Source: a virus. Taken from it: a DNA stretch of 33,322 nucleotides. Shown here piece after piece: positions 1 through 7,957 of this stretch. The stretch covers positions 1 through 33,322 of IMG/VR virus record IMGVR_UViG_3300042731_002354; one strand, given 5' to 3'. The notes beneath the pieces are model-generated. The model searched no databases, was not told where the DNA came from, and saw only the letters and a program-made list of their open reading frames with translations. A program made the translations under genes and the position numbers. The first letter of the stretch is position 1; every line of letters starts with the position of its first letter.

Positions 1-755
1 TCAGGTGGTTCCAACTTGGAGGACTCTGGAATTTTGTGGCGCTCCACGGAGCTTTCGCTCTAATCGGATTCATGTTGCGTCAGTTTGAAATTAGTCGTCT
101 AGTAGGTATCCGTCCGTACAATGCGATTGCTTTTTCAGGTCCTATTGCCGTATTCACTTCTGTATTTCTCATCTATCCACTTGGACAATCCTCTTGGTTC
201 TTTGCGCCGTCATTTGGTGTTGCAGCGATCTTCCGCTTCCTTTTATTCCTCCAGGGATTCCACAATTGGACGCTTAATCCATTCCACATGATGGGTGTTG
301 CGGGTATCCTAGGTGGTGCATTGCTTTCTGCAATTCATGGAGTGACTGTAGAGAATACTCTGTACGAAGATGGTGAGCAAGCAAATACTTTTAAGGCATT
401 CGATAGTACGCAAGAAGAGGAAACTTACTCGATGGTTACTGCTAACCGTTTTTGGTCTCAGATCTTCGGGATTGCTTTTTCTAATAAGCGTTGGCTTCAT
501 TTCTTTATGCTTTTCGTTCCCGTTATGGGTCTCTGGACTAGTAGCATTGGTATTATTGGTCTGGCGCTTAATCTTAGAGCATACGATTTCGTATCACAGG
601 AGATTCGTGCGGCGGAGGATCCAGAGTTCGAGACGTTCTACACAAAGAACATTCTATTGAATGAAGGTCTTCGTGCATGGATGGCACCAGTCGATCAACC
701 TCATGAACAGTTTGTATTTCCAGAAGAAGTCTTGCCAAGAGGCAACGCACTCTGA
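1..755 (+). CDS. psbD: Photosystem II D2 protein, 5' end outside window
   Basis: This is the photosystem II reaction centre subunit D2, a thylakoid membrane protein that with D1 binds P680, pheophytin, the non-haem iron and QA. The frame is open from base 3. By alignment to the 352-residue family it covers residues 103-352, so about 102 codons lie upstream. Conserved positions are visible: TyrD Y160 (IYPLGQ), H189 (GFHNW), chlorophyll ligand H197 (NPFHMMG), iron ligands H214 (SAIHG) and H268 (RWLHFF), the QA-side Trp in NRFWSQIFG, and the C-terminus EVLPRGNAL. It ends just before a strong terminator. Phage psbD is a known auxiliary gene thought to keep photosynthesis running during infection. 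The apparent GTG at 36 is an internal Val codon, not a start. Confidence 0.98.
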   Translation, partial: RWFQLGGLWNFVALHGAFALIGFMLRQFEISRLVGIRPYNAIAFSGPIAVFTSVFLIYPLGQSSWFFAPSFGVAAIFRFLLFLQGFHNWTLNPFHMMGVAGILGGALLSAIHGVTVENTLYEDGEQANTFKAFDSTQEEETYSMVTANRFWSQIFGIAFSNKRWLHFFMLFVPVMGLWTSSIGIIGLALNLRAYDFVSQEIRAAEDPEFETFYTKNILLNEGLRAWMAPVDQPHEQFVFPEEVLPRGNAL

Positions 756-763
756 TATAATAA

Positions 764-787
764 GAGGGTTAACAACCCTCTTTTTTT
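764..787 (+). terminator. Rho-independent terminator after psbD
   Basis: A perfect 7-bp stem, GAGGGTT (764-770) with AACCCTC (774-780), closes a 3-base AAC loop and is followed by seven T (781-787). It lies 9 bases after the psbD stop. The next gene appears to start at 788, directly after the T tract. A TTAACA at 769-774 inside the hairpin could also act as a -35 box, as at 30735. Confidence 0.85.
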
Positions 788-964
788 ATGCGTAAAATAC
801 GAGACCCTCTTAAAAATGGTTTCTATGGTATTGACTATGTTCTCTGGGGTAAAGACAGAGTTGCTGTTCACTTTGATATGGTTTCGGCGCAACAAGCAAT
901 GATGTCTATGATCAAACGTGGAGTAGAAGTGAAAGGGATGAGAGAGATTAAGATTGATGAGTAA
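788..964 (+). CDS. Small hypothetical protein (58 aa)
   Basis: ATG at 788 opens a 58-residue protein, basic at its N-terminus (MRKIRDPLKNG) with a Met-rich middle (AQQAMMSMIKRG) and no membrane segment or recognised motif. I do not recognise a function. It follows the psbD terminator directly, and its stop overlaps the start of the next gene (ATGAGTAA at 957-964), the tight packing usual in phage operons. The start codon abuts the terminator T run, so its transcript either reads through from psbD or begins within the hairpin. The coding case rests on the overlapping arrangement and the uninterrupted frame. Confidence 0.6.
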   Translation: MRKIRDPLKNGFYGIDYVLWGKDRVAVHFDMVSAQQAMMSMIKRGVEVKGMREIKIDE

Positions 965-1184
965 AAGAAAAAGTGCCTGGAGAATCTGGGCAAAAGCACT
1001 AGGAGAAAAAAGTGGAAAAACAGATAGAGAATCAGATATTATTGCTTGCATACGCACCTTTATTTTTGTTTCTTACTTGGTTACCAATGTGGCTATTGTT
1101 GCTAATGCAATACGACACTGGAATGATGTAGACTATCAGAATAATTCTTTACTACATAATACGAGCACTATTCAAAACTCATGA
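957..1184 (+). CDS. Small membrane protein, hypothetical (75 aa)
   Basis: ATG at 957 gives a 75-residue protein. A basic N-terminal half (MSKRKSAWRIWAKALGEKSG) is followed by one hydrophobic stretch at about residues 35-54 (TFIFVSYLVTNVAIVANAI), which predicts a single membrane helix, and then a polar tail. An in-frame TTG at 954 is a less likely start because ATG follows at once. The gene overlaps its upstream neighbour by 8 bases and talC by 4 (ATGA at 1181-1184), so it is probably translated with talC. The family is unknown to me; it looks like a conserved small cyanophage membrane protein. Confidence 0.65.
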   Translation: MSKRKSAWRIWAKALGEKSGKTDRESDIIACIRTFIFVSYLVTNVAIVANAIRHWNDVDYQNNSLLHNTSTIQNS

Positions 1185-1849
1185 AAATTTTTCTTGATAC
1201 TGCTGATGTTGAAATGATTCGTCCAGCATATGAGACTGGACTAATCGATGGAGTAACAACAAATCCGTCTCTTATTTTGAAGAGTGGAAGAACACTATCT
1301 GAAGTAGCAAAAGAACTTGTAGAATCATTTCCAAATTTGGAAAGTATTTCTACAGAAGTAGTAGCAGATACTGCTGAGGAAATGATCGCACAAGCAGAAG
1401 AGTTTATTCCTCTCGCACCAAAGGTGATTACTGTTAAAGTTCCTTGCACAGTTGAAGGATTGAAAGCATGTAAGTATCTTTCTGATCATGGTGCAAAAGT
1501 TAATGTTACGTTGGTATTTTCTGTTTCACAGGCAATTCTTTCTGCAAAGGCAGGAGCAACTTATATTTCTCCGTTCTTAGGGCGTTGGAGAGATAATTCT
1601 ATTGATGAGATTGAACTCATTAAGAACATTCGTAAAGTGTATGATAATGAGTGGACATTCAATAATCCAAATATTCTTGCAGCATCTATTCGTGATGTGA
1701 TGCAAGTAGAAAAGTCTGCTTTTTATGGTGCCGATGTTTGTACAATGCCTCCACTTGTTTTTTGGAAGATGTATAAAAATATTATGACCGATAAGGGACT
1801 TGAAATATTTCAGAAAGATTGGGACGAAGCGAATGGAAAAACCTCATAA
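1181..1849 (+). CDS. talC: Transaldolase-like protein TalC
   Basis: This is a 222-residue TIM-barrel enzyme of the short transaldolase/fructose-6-phosphate aldolase family, which moves dihydroxyacetone units in the pentose phosphate pathway through a Lys Schiff base. Visible motifs are FLDTAD (D6), the substrate loop GVTTNPSL (residues 24-31), VKVPCT with the likely Schiff-base lysine K86, and ISPFLGRWRD. Its length fits the family (about 215-220). It overlaps the preceding gene by 4 bases and the following one by 17. Cyanophage TalC is a known auxiliary metabolic enzyme thought to push host carbon toward NADPH and ribose for nucleotide synthesis. Its nearness to psbD is a recurring arrangement. 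Confidence 0.97.
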   Translation: MKIFLDTADVEMIRPAYETGLIDGVTTNPSLILKSGRTLSEVAKELVESFPNLESISTEVVADTAEEMIAQAEEFIPLAPKVITVKVPCTVEGLKACKYLSDHGAKVNVTLVFSVSQAILSAKAGATYISPFLGRWRDNSIDEIELIKNIRKVYDNEWTFNNPNILAASIRDVMQVEKSAFYGADVCTMPPLVFWKMYKNIMTDKGLEIFQKDWDEANGKTS

Positions 1850-2414
1850 GTTATACATTGGTGGAACTGGTAGGGCAGGCACAACATTTTTAGTCTTAAT
1901 ATTAAAGACTTTAGGTGTGGATGATAATAGTCCAGACTGGAAGTATGATTCTGATGCAGAACTACCGCGTATTCCAAAAGGAGAATCTGGTGGAGAGGTT
2001 GGTGAACATACTCCAGAAAAAGATATTCCTTATCTTGTAAAATGTCCAGGATATATTACAAAGATTGATGGTATCGTACAAAAACATCATGTTGATTATT
2101 TTATAATTCCAATTAGGAATTATAAAGATGCTGCAAAATCTAGAGAAAATATTGGTGGTGGTAAACCTGGTGGACTTTGGTCTGCAACAAATGCAAAAGA
2201 GCAAAGGGAATTTTATTATGAGATAATGGCGGAATACTTATATAAAATGACTGTTTATGATGTACCAACTATTTTCATAAACTTTGAAAGAATGATATCT
2301 GATGATAAGTATTTGTATGAAAAGATAAAACCAGTTTTGCGAGAAAGTATTACTTACGAAAATTATAAAGAAGTTTATGACCGAGCAACAGAACATCAAA
2401 CCTATGGAAAATGA
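1833..2414 (+). CDS. Sulfotransferase-like P-loop protein
   Basis: This 193-residue protein begins at ATG 1833, inside the talC end. The start places a P-loop-like PAPS-binding loop, GGTGRAGTT, at residues 10-18. A second sulfotransferase hallmark, the 3'-phosphate-binding pattern R-x7-S, is seen as R95 to S103 (IPIRNYKDAAKS). The protein is shorter than typical bacterial sulfotransferases (250-300 residues) but keeps both cofactor motifs. A role transferring sulfate from PAPS to a carbohydrate or small molecule is inferred; a nucleotide kinase-like P-loop enzyme is the main alternative. It probably shares a transcript with talC. The in-frame ATG at 1800 is less likely because it would lengthen the overlap. 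Confidence 0.75.
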   Translation: MEKPHKLYIGGTGRAGTTFLVLILKTLGVDDNSPDWKYDSDAELPRIPKGESGGEVGEHTPEKDIPYLVKCPGYITKIDGIVQKHHVDYFIIPIRNYKDAAKSRENIGGGKPGGLWSATNAKEQREFYYEIMAEYLYKMTVYDVPTIFINFERMISDDKYLYEKIKPVLRESITYENYKEVYDRATEHQTYGK

Positions 2415-2517
2415 TAAGTGTCCTTATTGTGGGGAAATCAATAAACCATGCTCGATAGTAAATAGTTTAGCAAGAGCATGGGCAAGAGCTGCCTGTGCAA
2501 AGAAGAACAATAAATAG
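2404..2517 (+). CDS. Tiny Cys-pair protein (37 aa)
   Basis: ATG at 2404 overlaps the end of the sulfotransferase-like gene and opens a 37-residue frame. It begins MENDKCPYCGE (a CxxC pair at C6 and C9) and has two further cysteines at 17 and 31, followed by a Lys/Asn tail. The CPYCG pattern suggests half of a zinc ribbon, but with so few residues this is only a resemblance. The frame ends inside a possible late promoter (2509-2516). It is supported by tight coupling to the upstream gene; no function can be assigned. Confidence 0.45.
   Translation: MENDKCPYCGEINKPCSIVNSLARAWARAACAKKNNK
2509..2516 (+). promoter_or_regulatory. Possible T4-type late promoter (AATAAATA)
   Basis: AATAAATA differs at one position from the T4 late promoter box TATAAATA. 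It lies 24 bases upstream of the first fibre gene (2541) and across the stop codon of the preceding small frame. It marks the switch from metabolic genes to the structural block. Confidence 0.5.
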
Positions 2518-2540
2518 AATTAAATTGTATAGACATATAA

Positions 2541-3560
2541 GTGGCACAACCATTTGAACTAGGGCAGTTAGCCAATTTAATTTCTGTAGATGATAGCAAT
2601 CAGTCATTAGCTATCAGTACATCAGTAACTGTTTCTGTTGATGCTACAGTATCAAGTAATTTATCTGTTATTGGAACATCTGATTTAGATCGGATTAATT
2701 GTGGGATTATATCTGCAACATCAGTAGGAATTGGATCTACATTTTCAACTAATGATTATGGTATTGAAATTGTTGGTATTGTAACCGCAACAACATTCAG
2801 TGGATCTGGATCATCACTAACAAATATTCCAAACTCATCTCTTGATAATTCTTCAGTATCTTATGGTGGAGTTCAATTATCTTTAGGAGAATCTGATTCT
2901 ACTCCAGCATTTGATTTAACTGATGCAACAGATCTTCCAGTTTCTACTGGTATTTCAGGTTTAGGTGCTAATGTTTCCACATTTTTAGCAACACCTTCAT
3001 CAAGTAATTTAACATCAGCAGTAACTGATGGTGGAACTGGATCTGGATCACTCGTATTGTCTGGTTCTCCTAGTTTAACTTCTCCAAGTATTGGAGAAGC
3101 AGAAGCAATTAGTGTTAATGCGACAGGGATAGTAACAGCATCTCAATTGGTTTCTACTTCTGGTGTAACCCTTGATGGTCTGTTAAAGGAAAATGTAAAT
3201 ATAGTTTCTGGTAAGGTAAGCGATTATAGTGATATTATAATAGAAGATGGAATGGTTCATCTATTTACAACTGAAGAGACAACTACATTTACTCCAAATT
3301 TTAGATATAGTGCATCAGAAACATTAGATTCTAAGATGAGTGTTGGGGAAAATATATCGGTAAGTATTATTTACCCTGCAGATGCTGTTGGATATGGAGC
3401 AACTGTGACAATTGATGGATCTAATAAAGGTATAAACTGGTTGGCAGGAGGTGTTCCTGAAGCTGGAGGAGATGCTGGATATGATTACTATTCATATAAT
3501 ATAATAAAAACTGCATCATCAACTTTTGTAGTTTTAGCTAATGTTGTTAATTTTGTTTGA
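2541..3560 (+). CDS. Phage fibre-type structural protein (339 aa)
   Basis: A GTG start gives a 339-residue protein of low complexity, rich in Ser, Thr, Gly and Val. This is typical of repetitive beta-structured tail fibres. GTG is chosen because the resulting N-terminus AQPFELGQLANLISV matches that of the next fibre (SKAHELGQLGHIVSV), which suggests a shared attachment end. Inside are fibre phrases such as GIVTATTFSGSGSSLTNIPN. The C-terminal quarter (from about residue 240, DGMVHLFTTEETTTFTPNF) looks like a compact beta domain. No enzyme motif is seen. Its position at the head of the fibre block, behind a late promoter motif, supports a virion role. The exact place on the tail is unknown. 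Confidence 0.75.
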   Translation: MAQPFELGQLANLISVDDSNQSLAISTSVTVSVDATVSSNLSVIGTSDLDRINCGIISATSVGIGSTFSTNDYGIEIVGIVTATTFSGSGSSLTNIPNSSLDNSSVSYGGVQLSLGESDSTPAFDLTDATDLPVSTGISGLGANVSTFLATPSSSNLTSAVTDGGTGSGSLVLSGSPSLTSPSIGEAEAISVNATGIVTASQLVSTSGVTLDGLLKENVNIVSGKVSDYSDIIIEDGMVHLFTTEETTTFTPNFRYSASETLDSKMSVGENISVSIIYPADAVGYGATVTIDGSNKGINWLAGGVPEAGGDAGYDYYSYNIIKTASSTFVVLANVVNFV

Positions 3561-3566
3561 TAAATA
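3559..3566 (+). promoter_or_regulatory. T4-type late promoter (GATAAATA)
   Basis: GATAAATA overlaps the last two bases of the upstream TGA stop and lies 33 bases before the next start (3599). It matches the late box at seven of eight positions. Confidence 0.6.
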
Positions 3567-3598
3567 ATTTTTAAGTTATAAAGATAGAAATATTTAAG

Positions 3599-5635
3599 AT
3601 GTCTAAAGCACATGAACTTGGTCAGTTAGGACATATTGTTAGTGTAAGTGATGGTATTTCTACTACAGTCTCTATTTCTGGAATAGTATCTGCTATTTCA
3701 TTTAGTGGAGATGGTGCTAATTTATCAAATACTGGTGCTATTGTATCTGCTGGAGCGACTGTTGGAACTCAAAGAGTAGCACTAACTGATATCACTTCTG
3801 GTATCATGACAAGTGCAGCAACTGATTCTGCACTTGTATATGAATCTTCTACTGGTACTTTAAGTGCTACTTCATTTAGTGGAGATGGTGCTAATTTATC
3901 AAATACTGGTGCTATTGTATCTGCTGGTGCTGGAACTCAAAGAGTAGCACTAACTGATATTACTTCTGGTATTATGACGAGTGCTGCTACAGATTCTGCA
4001 CTTACATATGATTCTTCTACTGGTACTTTAAGTGCTACTGCATTTAGTGGAGATGGTAGTAATATTACTAATGCTGGTGCAACTCTTTCAGCAACTTCTG
4101 GTACAGAGAGAGTTGTTCTAACAAATTTGACTAGTGGTGCAATGACTGCATCTTCCACTGATTCAAATTTAACTTTTGATGCTTCTACTGGTACTTTAAG
4201 TGCTACTGCATTTAGTGGAGATGGTGCCAATCTTTCTAATACTGGTGCAACATTGAGTGCTGCGAGTGGTCAACAGAAAGTTGTACTAACAAGTCTCACT
4301 AGTGGTGTAATGACCACTGCAGCAACTGACTCTGCACTTAATTACAATCAAAGTAATAATACTTTGGATGCGAATATAACTGGAATATCTTCTGTTACCG
4401 CAGAATGGACCATCGGTGCTGATGCTGGAAATACTTATTACACATTTTCGGGTCCTGGTCTTGATGGTACAGAACAAGATCCAAATATCTATCTAACACG
4501 AGGTCAGATATATAAGTTTACTAATAATATGGGTGCTCACCCATTTAGAATTCAGAGCACTGCAAATGGATCTCTTGGAACACAATATAATGATGGACTT
4601 TCAACAAATGATGTTGATAATGGGACAATAGAATGGGATGTTCAGATGGATTCCCCATCAACTCTTTATTATCAGTGTACCTCTCATACGTCAATGGGTG
4701 GTGCAATTTATATTGCAGATCCAAACTCAATATCAGTGGAAAGTTTAAGTTATAGTACTACTACTAATGTTGTTGAGACACATGGTAATAATCTTGCTAG
4801 AGTTAATGGTCAATGGACAGTTAACTCTAGTTCTGCATCAAATAATATGGCTTATAATCCAAGACTACTAGTAAAGAATAATTATGCAACTCAATATGGT
4901 GGGCAACGAAGCTCTCAAGGTGTTATGGTAATTAAGTCCGTGGGAGAAAGCAATTTTATTATTGGTGGTTATAGTAGTATGAATATTAACCATGATAAAT
5001 ATTGGGGAGCAGCACACAATACTTGTCTTGGTTATAACTCTGGACTTGCTGTTGATAGTAGTGATACTCATAATACTGCTATAGGATCAAATACAGCTAC
5101 TGCAACAGGAAACTCCTACTATAAAAATACTGCTATAGGATCTCAGGCAGGTAGTAACGGAACACCATCTGGTACTGGTAATTGTACGGCGATTGGATAT
5201 AATGCACAATGGGGTGCTAGCGCATTAAATAAAGTAGTCCTTGGTGATGCGAATATTGCAACACTAAGTTGTAATGTTCAAACAATTTCATCTCTGTCTG
5301 ATCGTAGAGATAAAACTAATATTGTAGATATACCCGTTGGATTAAATTATATTAATGCATTGAGACCAGTTAAATTTGATTGGCTAAGACGTGATGGAAG
5401 TAGTGAGGGAAGAAAAGCATTTGGATTTATTGCTCAAGAATTAAATGAAGTTCAAGAACAATTTGGATATAAAGAATATACCAATTTGGTGCTTGAACAA
5501 GATCCAGATAAACTTGAAGCTGCTCCAATGAATAGTTATCCAATTCTTGTTAAGGCAGTTCAAGAATTATCACAACAAAATCAAGATCTATTAAGAAGAA
5601 TTGAAGAACTGGAGAATAGATTGAACAATGAATAA
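3599..5635 (+). CDS. Tail fibre with cupredoxin-like and S74 chaperone domains
   Basis: This 678-residue fibre has clear modules. Residues 1-20 share the N-terminus of the preceding fibre. Residues 35-260 hold four repeats of 56-58 residues (SFSGDGANLSNTGA type). Residues 270-374 form a cupredoxin-like domain with H314 (AHPF) and C360-x2-H363-x2-M366 before GG. Residues about 490-560 carry AIGS-type repeats like trimeric adhesin heads. Residues 567-678 are an S74 intramolecular chaperone domain with S567-DRRD-K572, GFIAQEL and a final coiled coil (LLRRIEELENRL). In known S74 proteins this domain assembles the trimer and then cuts itself off before the Ser of SDxRxK, which would leave about 566 mature residues. 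The family assignment is firm; copper binding is inference. Confidence 0.9.
   Translation: MSKAHELGQLGHIVSVSDGISTTVSISGIVSAISFSGDGANLSNTGAIVSAGATVGTQRVALTDITSGIMTSAATDSALVYESSTGTLSATSFSGDGANLSNTGAIVSAGAGTQRVALTDITSGIMTSAATDSALTYDSSTGTLSATAFSGDGSNITNAGATLSATSGTERVVLTNLTSGAMTASSTDSNLTFDASTGTLSATAFSGDGANLSNTGATLSAASGQQKVVLTSLTSGVMTTAATDSALNYNQSNNTLDANITGISSVTAEWTIGADAGNTYYTFSGPGLDGTEQDPNIYLTRGQIYKFTNNMGAHPFRIQSTANGSLGTQYNDGLSTNDVDNGTIEWDVQMDSPSTLYYQCTSHTSMGGAIYIADPNSISVESLSYSTTTNVVETHGNNLARVNGQWTVNSSSASNNMAYNPRLLVKNNYATQYGGQRSSQGVMVIKSVGESNFIIGGYSSMNINHDKYWGAAHNTCLGYNSGLAVDSSDTHNTAIGSNTATATGNSYYKNTAIGSQAGSNGTPSGTGNCTAIGYNAQWGASALNKVVLGDANIATLSCNVQTISSLSDRRDKTNIVDIPVGLNYINALRPVKFDWLRRDGSSEGRKAFGFIAQELNEVQEQFGYKEYTNLVLEQDPDKLEAAPMNSYPILVKAVQELSQQNQDLLRRIEELENRLNNE
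3701..4378 (+). repeat. Four tandem fibre repeats of 168-174 bp
   Basis: Copies begin at about 3701, 3875, 4043 and 4211, each starting TTTAGTGGAGATGG, and encode units of 56-58 residues. The first two are nearly identical over long stretches, so they arose recently or are kept alike by recombination. The repeats keep frame throughout. Confidence 0.85.
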
Positions 5636-5638
5636 ATA
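5631..5638 (+). promoter_or_regulatory. Possible late promoter (AATAAATA)
   Basis: AATAAATA contains the TAA stop of the S74 fibre (5633-5635) and lies 22 bases before the HNH gene start at 5660. This could give the endonuclease gene its own late expression. Confidence 0.5.
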
Positions 5639-5659
5639 ATTTCAAATCGCAAGTTGCTT

Positions 5660-6031
5660 ATGACTCCTTTGCACTCTCCAAAAGAATACTTGTTCAATCT
5701 TTATACAACAAGTTCTGGGGAGGCAAAGCGATTGTGGAGAAAGCATATAAAAGAAAAATGGGATTATGCTTGTGCATATTGTGGATCTAATGACACTTTA
5801 ACAATTGATCATGTAGTTCCAAGATCTAAGGGTGGTAGCGACTTTACTAAAAACACGGTTTGTTGCTGTCACTCTTGTAATCAAGATAAGGGTCATACTC
5901 CTTGGGAAGAATGGTATTTCTCTCAGGAGTTTTTTAGTATTCAAAGGTATGAAAAAATTAAAGAGTGGATAAAACCAGAACCACCAAAAAATTTATTTAC
6001 TTATGGGAATAGACGTAATATTGTTTCTTAG
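5660..6031 (+). CDS. HNH endonuclease, free-standing
   Basis: ATG at 5660 gives 123 residues (an in-frame TTG at 5654 is weaker). An HNH nuclease core is clear: zinc pair C38-x2-C41 (CAYCG), the catalytic IDHVVPRSKGGS with D50-H51, an Asn in the FTKNTV segment, and the second zinc pair C70-x2-C73 (CHSCN) followed by K77. It would cut double-stranded DNA. A lone HNH gene between fibre genes, with late promoter motifs on both sides, fits a homing-type endonuclease that spreads by recombination in neighbouring homologous sequence. No intron or terminase neighbour is present. A packaging or host-DNA-degrading role cannot be excluded from sequence alone. Confidence 0.92.
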   Translation: MTPLHSPKEYLFNLYTTSSGEAKRLWRKHIKEKWDYACAYCGSNDTLTIDHVVPRSKGGSDFTKNTVCCCHSCNQDKGHTPWEEWYFSQEFFSIQRYEKIKEWIKPEPPKNLFTYGNRRNIVS

Positions 6032-6036
6032 TGCTT

Positions 6037-6044
6037 TATAAATA
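6037..6044 (+). promoter_or_regulatory. T4-type late promoter (TATAAATA)
   Basis: This is an exact TATAAATA late box, five bases after the HNH stop and 40 bases before the next start. It would drive the unit 6085-10645 (four closely spaced genes including the protease). Confidence 0.75.
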
Positions 6045-6084
6045 TTCAAAGCACAGTGTGTTCTGGTAAATACCATAATTATAA

Positions 6085-7953
6085 ATGGCAACTCCGATTA
6101 GGATAAAACGCTCAGCAGTACCTGGAAAGGTACCTGCAGATGGAGCACTACAATACGGCGAATTAGCTCTTAATGTTAGTGATGGAGAACTCTATGCAGT
6201 AAGAGATAGAGTTGGTGTTGGTTCTTATGTTGCTAAACTTGGTGCTGGTGCTACTGTTACTAACATAATATATGTAACTCCAGATGGAAAAGATACAAAT
6301 ACGGGAGAAAGACTCGGAGAAGCAAAAAGAACAATTAAAGCAGCAGTCGCAGACGCAGCAGAAGGAACAATTGTTAAGGTTGCTGCTGGATCTTATCTAG
6401 AAGATAATCCAATTGTTCTTCCAAAACAAATTAGTATCGTTGGTGATAGTTTGAGAGAAGTATCGATTACTCCTCAAAACCAAGGTGATTTATTTTATGT
6501 TACTAATGGAAATTATATTAGTGATTTATCATTTACGGGTGCATCTAATAGCGGCGCATTATTTTCATTCAATCCCAACAAACCAGAATATATAAATCAA
6601 TCTCCATATATTAGAAACTGTACTAATTTTATACCCGATAGTATTGGTATAAAAGTTGATGGTACATATGCAATTGGACCAACGAAAAGTATGGTTTCCG
6701 ATTCTTTCACACAATATAATTCAAATGGAATTGGTGCCTCAATGACTAATGAGGGATATGCCCAATTAGTTGCATTGTATACTATTTGTACAGATAAATC
6801 TGTCTTTGTTGGTAATGGTGGACAATGTGATTTGAATGCATCTAATAGTTCTTTTGGAAATTATGGTTTAGTTTCTGATGGTATAAGCACGGTAAAATAT
6901 ACCGGTCTTTTACAAGAAGCTACTGATGCTGGTGTTGACGAGTTTAAAGTCTTAATTGATCAACCATCATATAGAATAGGTAATATAGAATATGATAATG
7001 TAAGTGGATTAGCTACAGTTACTCTATCTCAACCTCACAATTACGTTGTTGGTGTATCATACACAATGGGAAATGCGTATTTTTCTGTTAATGAATCATC
7101 AGAATTAGTACCAATTCCAAATACAAATAATGGTGATAATGGAATATTTGAAGTTCATTCCATTCCTTCTAACAATCAATATACTTCATATCTTGGACCA
7201 TCTACTTTTAGTGGATACGTGTATGAACCAAACACGGGAGAAACTAAAAAATATGCTGTTAGACCGTACAATGGGCAGATAGTTTATTTTGATATACCAT
7301 ACTATTTTGTAAATAAAATAACTATAGATGATGGTGGATCTGGATATACTTCTGTTCCAAACGTAACAATAACTAATCCACCAACTGACTTTGGTATTCC
7401 TGCAGTTGCAAGTGCAGACATTGAAAATGGATCTGTAACTTCAATAACAATAGTAAATGCGGGTAGAGGATTTATTGGTGGGAATCCTCCAACGATAACT
7501 ATTGATCCTCCAGATTCGGGGACGACTGCAACAGCGTCGTTAGAACTAGCACCAATATTTTATACTGTTGGTAGTTCAACTCCTATTTCTGCTGGTATTT
7601 CTACAATCACACTCACTGAAAAAGTTCCTTATGAATTCTCTTTCGGACAAAATGTTGACTTCCATGTTCAAAGTAAAATACTTGCATCATCCCATGCTTT
7701 TGAATATGTAGGAACAGGAGTCACTATTAATCAAGCAGTACCAAACAGAGGTGGTGTTCCCATTCAAGAAAATGAAACTGATGAAATAGATGGTGGTATT
7801 GTTGTTTACACCAGTACTGATCAACTTGGTAGATTTAGAATTGGTGATGGAATTGTTATTGACCAATCAACGGGAACAATAGGTGGTGATGATTATACAC
7901 GGAGTTTATTTTCAACAATGACGCCACTTATCTTAGCACTAGGAGGAGACTAA
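6085..7953 (+). CDS. Beta-helix tail fibre protein (622 aa)
   Basis: This 622-residue structural protein starts with a phage fibre leader (IKRSAVPGKVPADGALQYGELALN, residues 7-30). Residues 62-275 resemble a right-handed beta-helix of the pectin-lyase fold (YVTPDGKDTN, then AKRTIKAAVADAAEGTIVKV and VLPKQISIVGDSL). The middle holds beta repeats such as ITIDDGGSGYTSVPNVTI. Near the C-terminus is DQLGRFRIGDGIVIDQSTG, a pattern repeated in the 1000-residue fibre, and the end is hydrophobic (PLILALGGD). Beta-helix fibres in phages bind or cut surface sugars, but no catalytic site can be picked out here. Its last codons (GGAGGAG, 7942-7948) double as a strong ribosome binding site for the next gene. 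Confidence 0.85.
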   Translation: MATPIRIKRSAVPGKVPADGALQYGELALNVSDGELYAVRDRVGVGSYVAKLGAGATVTNIIYVTPDGKDTNTGERLGEAKRTIKAAVADAAEGTIVKVAAGSYLEDNPIVLPKQISIVGDSLREVSITPQNQGDLFYVTNGNYISDLSFTGASNSGALFSFNPNKPEYINQSPYIRNCTNFIPDSIGIKVDGTYAIGPTKSMVSDSFTQYNSNGIGASMTNEGYAQLVALYTICTDKSVFVGNGGQCDLNASNSSFGNYGLVSDGISTVKYTGLLQEATDAGVDEFKVLIDQPSYRIGNIEYDNVSGLATVTLSQPHNYVVGVSYTMGNAYFSVNESSELVPIPNTNNGDNGIFEVHSIPSNNQYTSYLGPSTFSGYVYEPNTGETKKYAVRPYNGQIVYFDIPYYFVNKITIDDGGSGYTSVPNVTITNPPTDFGIPAVASADIENGSVTSITIVNAGRGFIGGNPPTITIDPPDSGTTATASLELAPIFYTVGSSTPISAGISTITLTEKVPYEFSFGQNVDFHVQSKILASSHAFEYVGTGVTINQAVPNRGGVPIQENETDEIDGGIVVYTSTDQLGRFRIGDGIVIDQSTGTIGGDDYTRSLFSTMTPLILALGGD

Positions 7954-7957
7954 TCTA

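Noticed and set aside
36-38. GTG as the start of the D2 gene
   Set aside because: The frame is open upstream to base 3 and matches D2 ([11 protein letters not shown]), so this is Val114 of a truncated gene.
370-660. 96-codon frame inside psbD
   Set aside because: It is an out-of-frame shadow of a highly conserved gene with no independent support.
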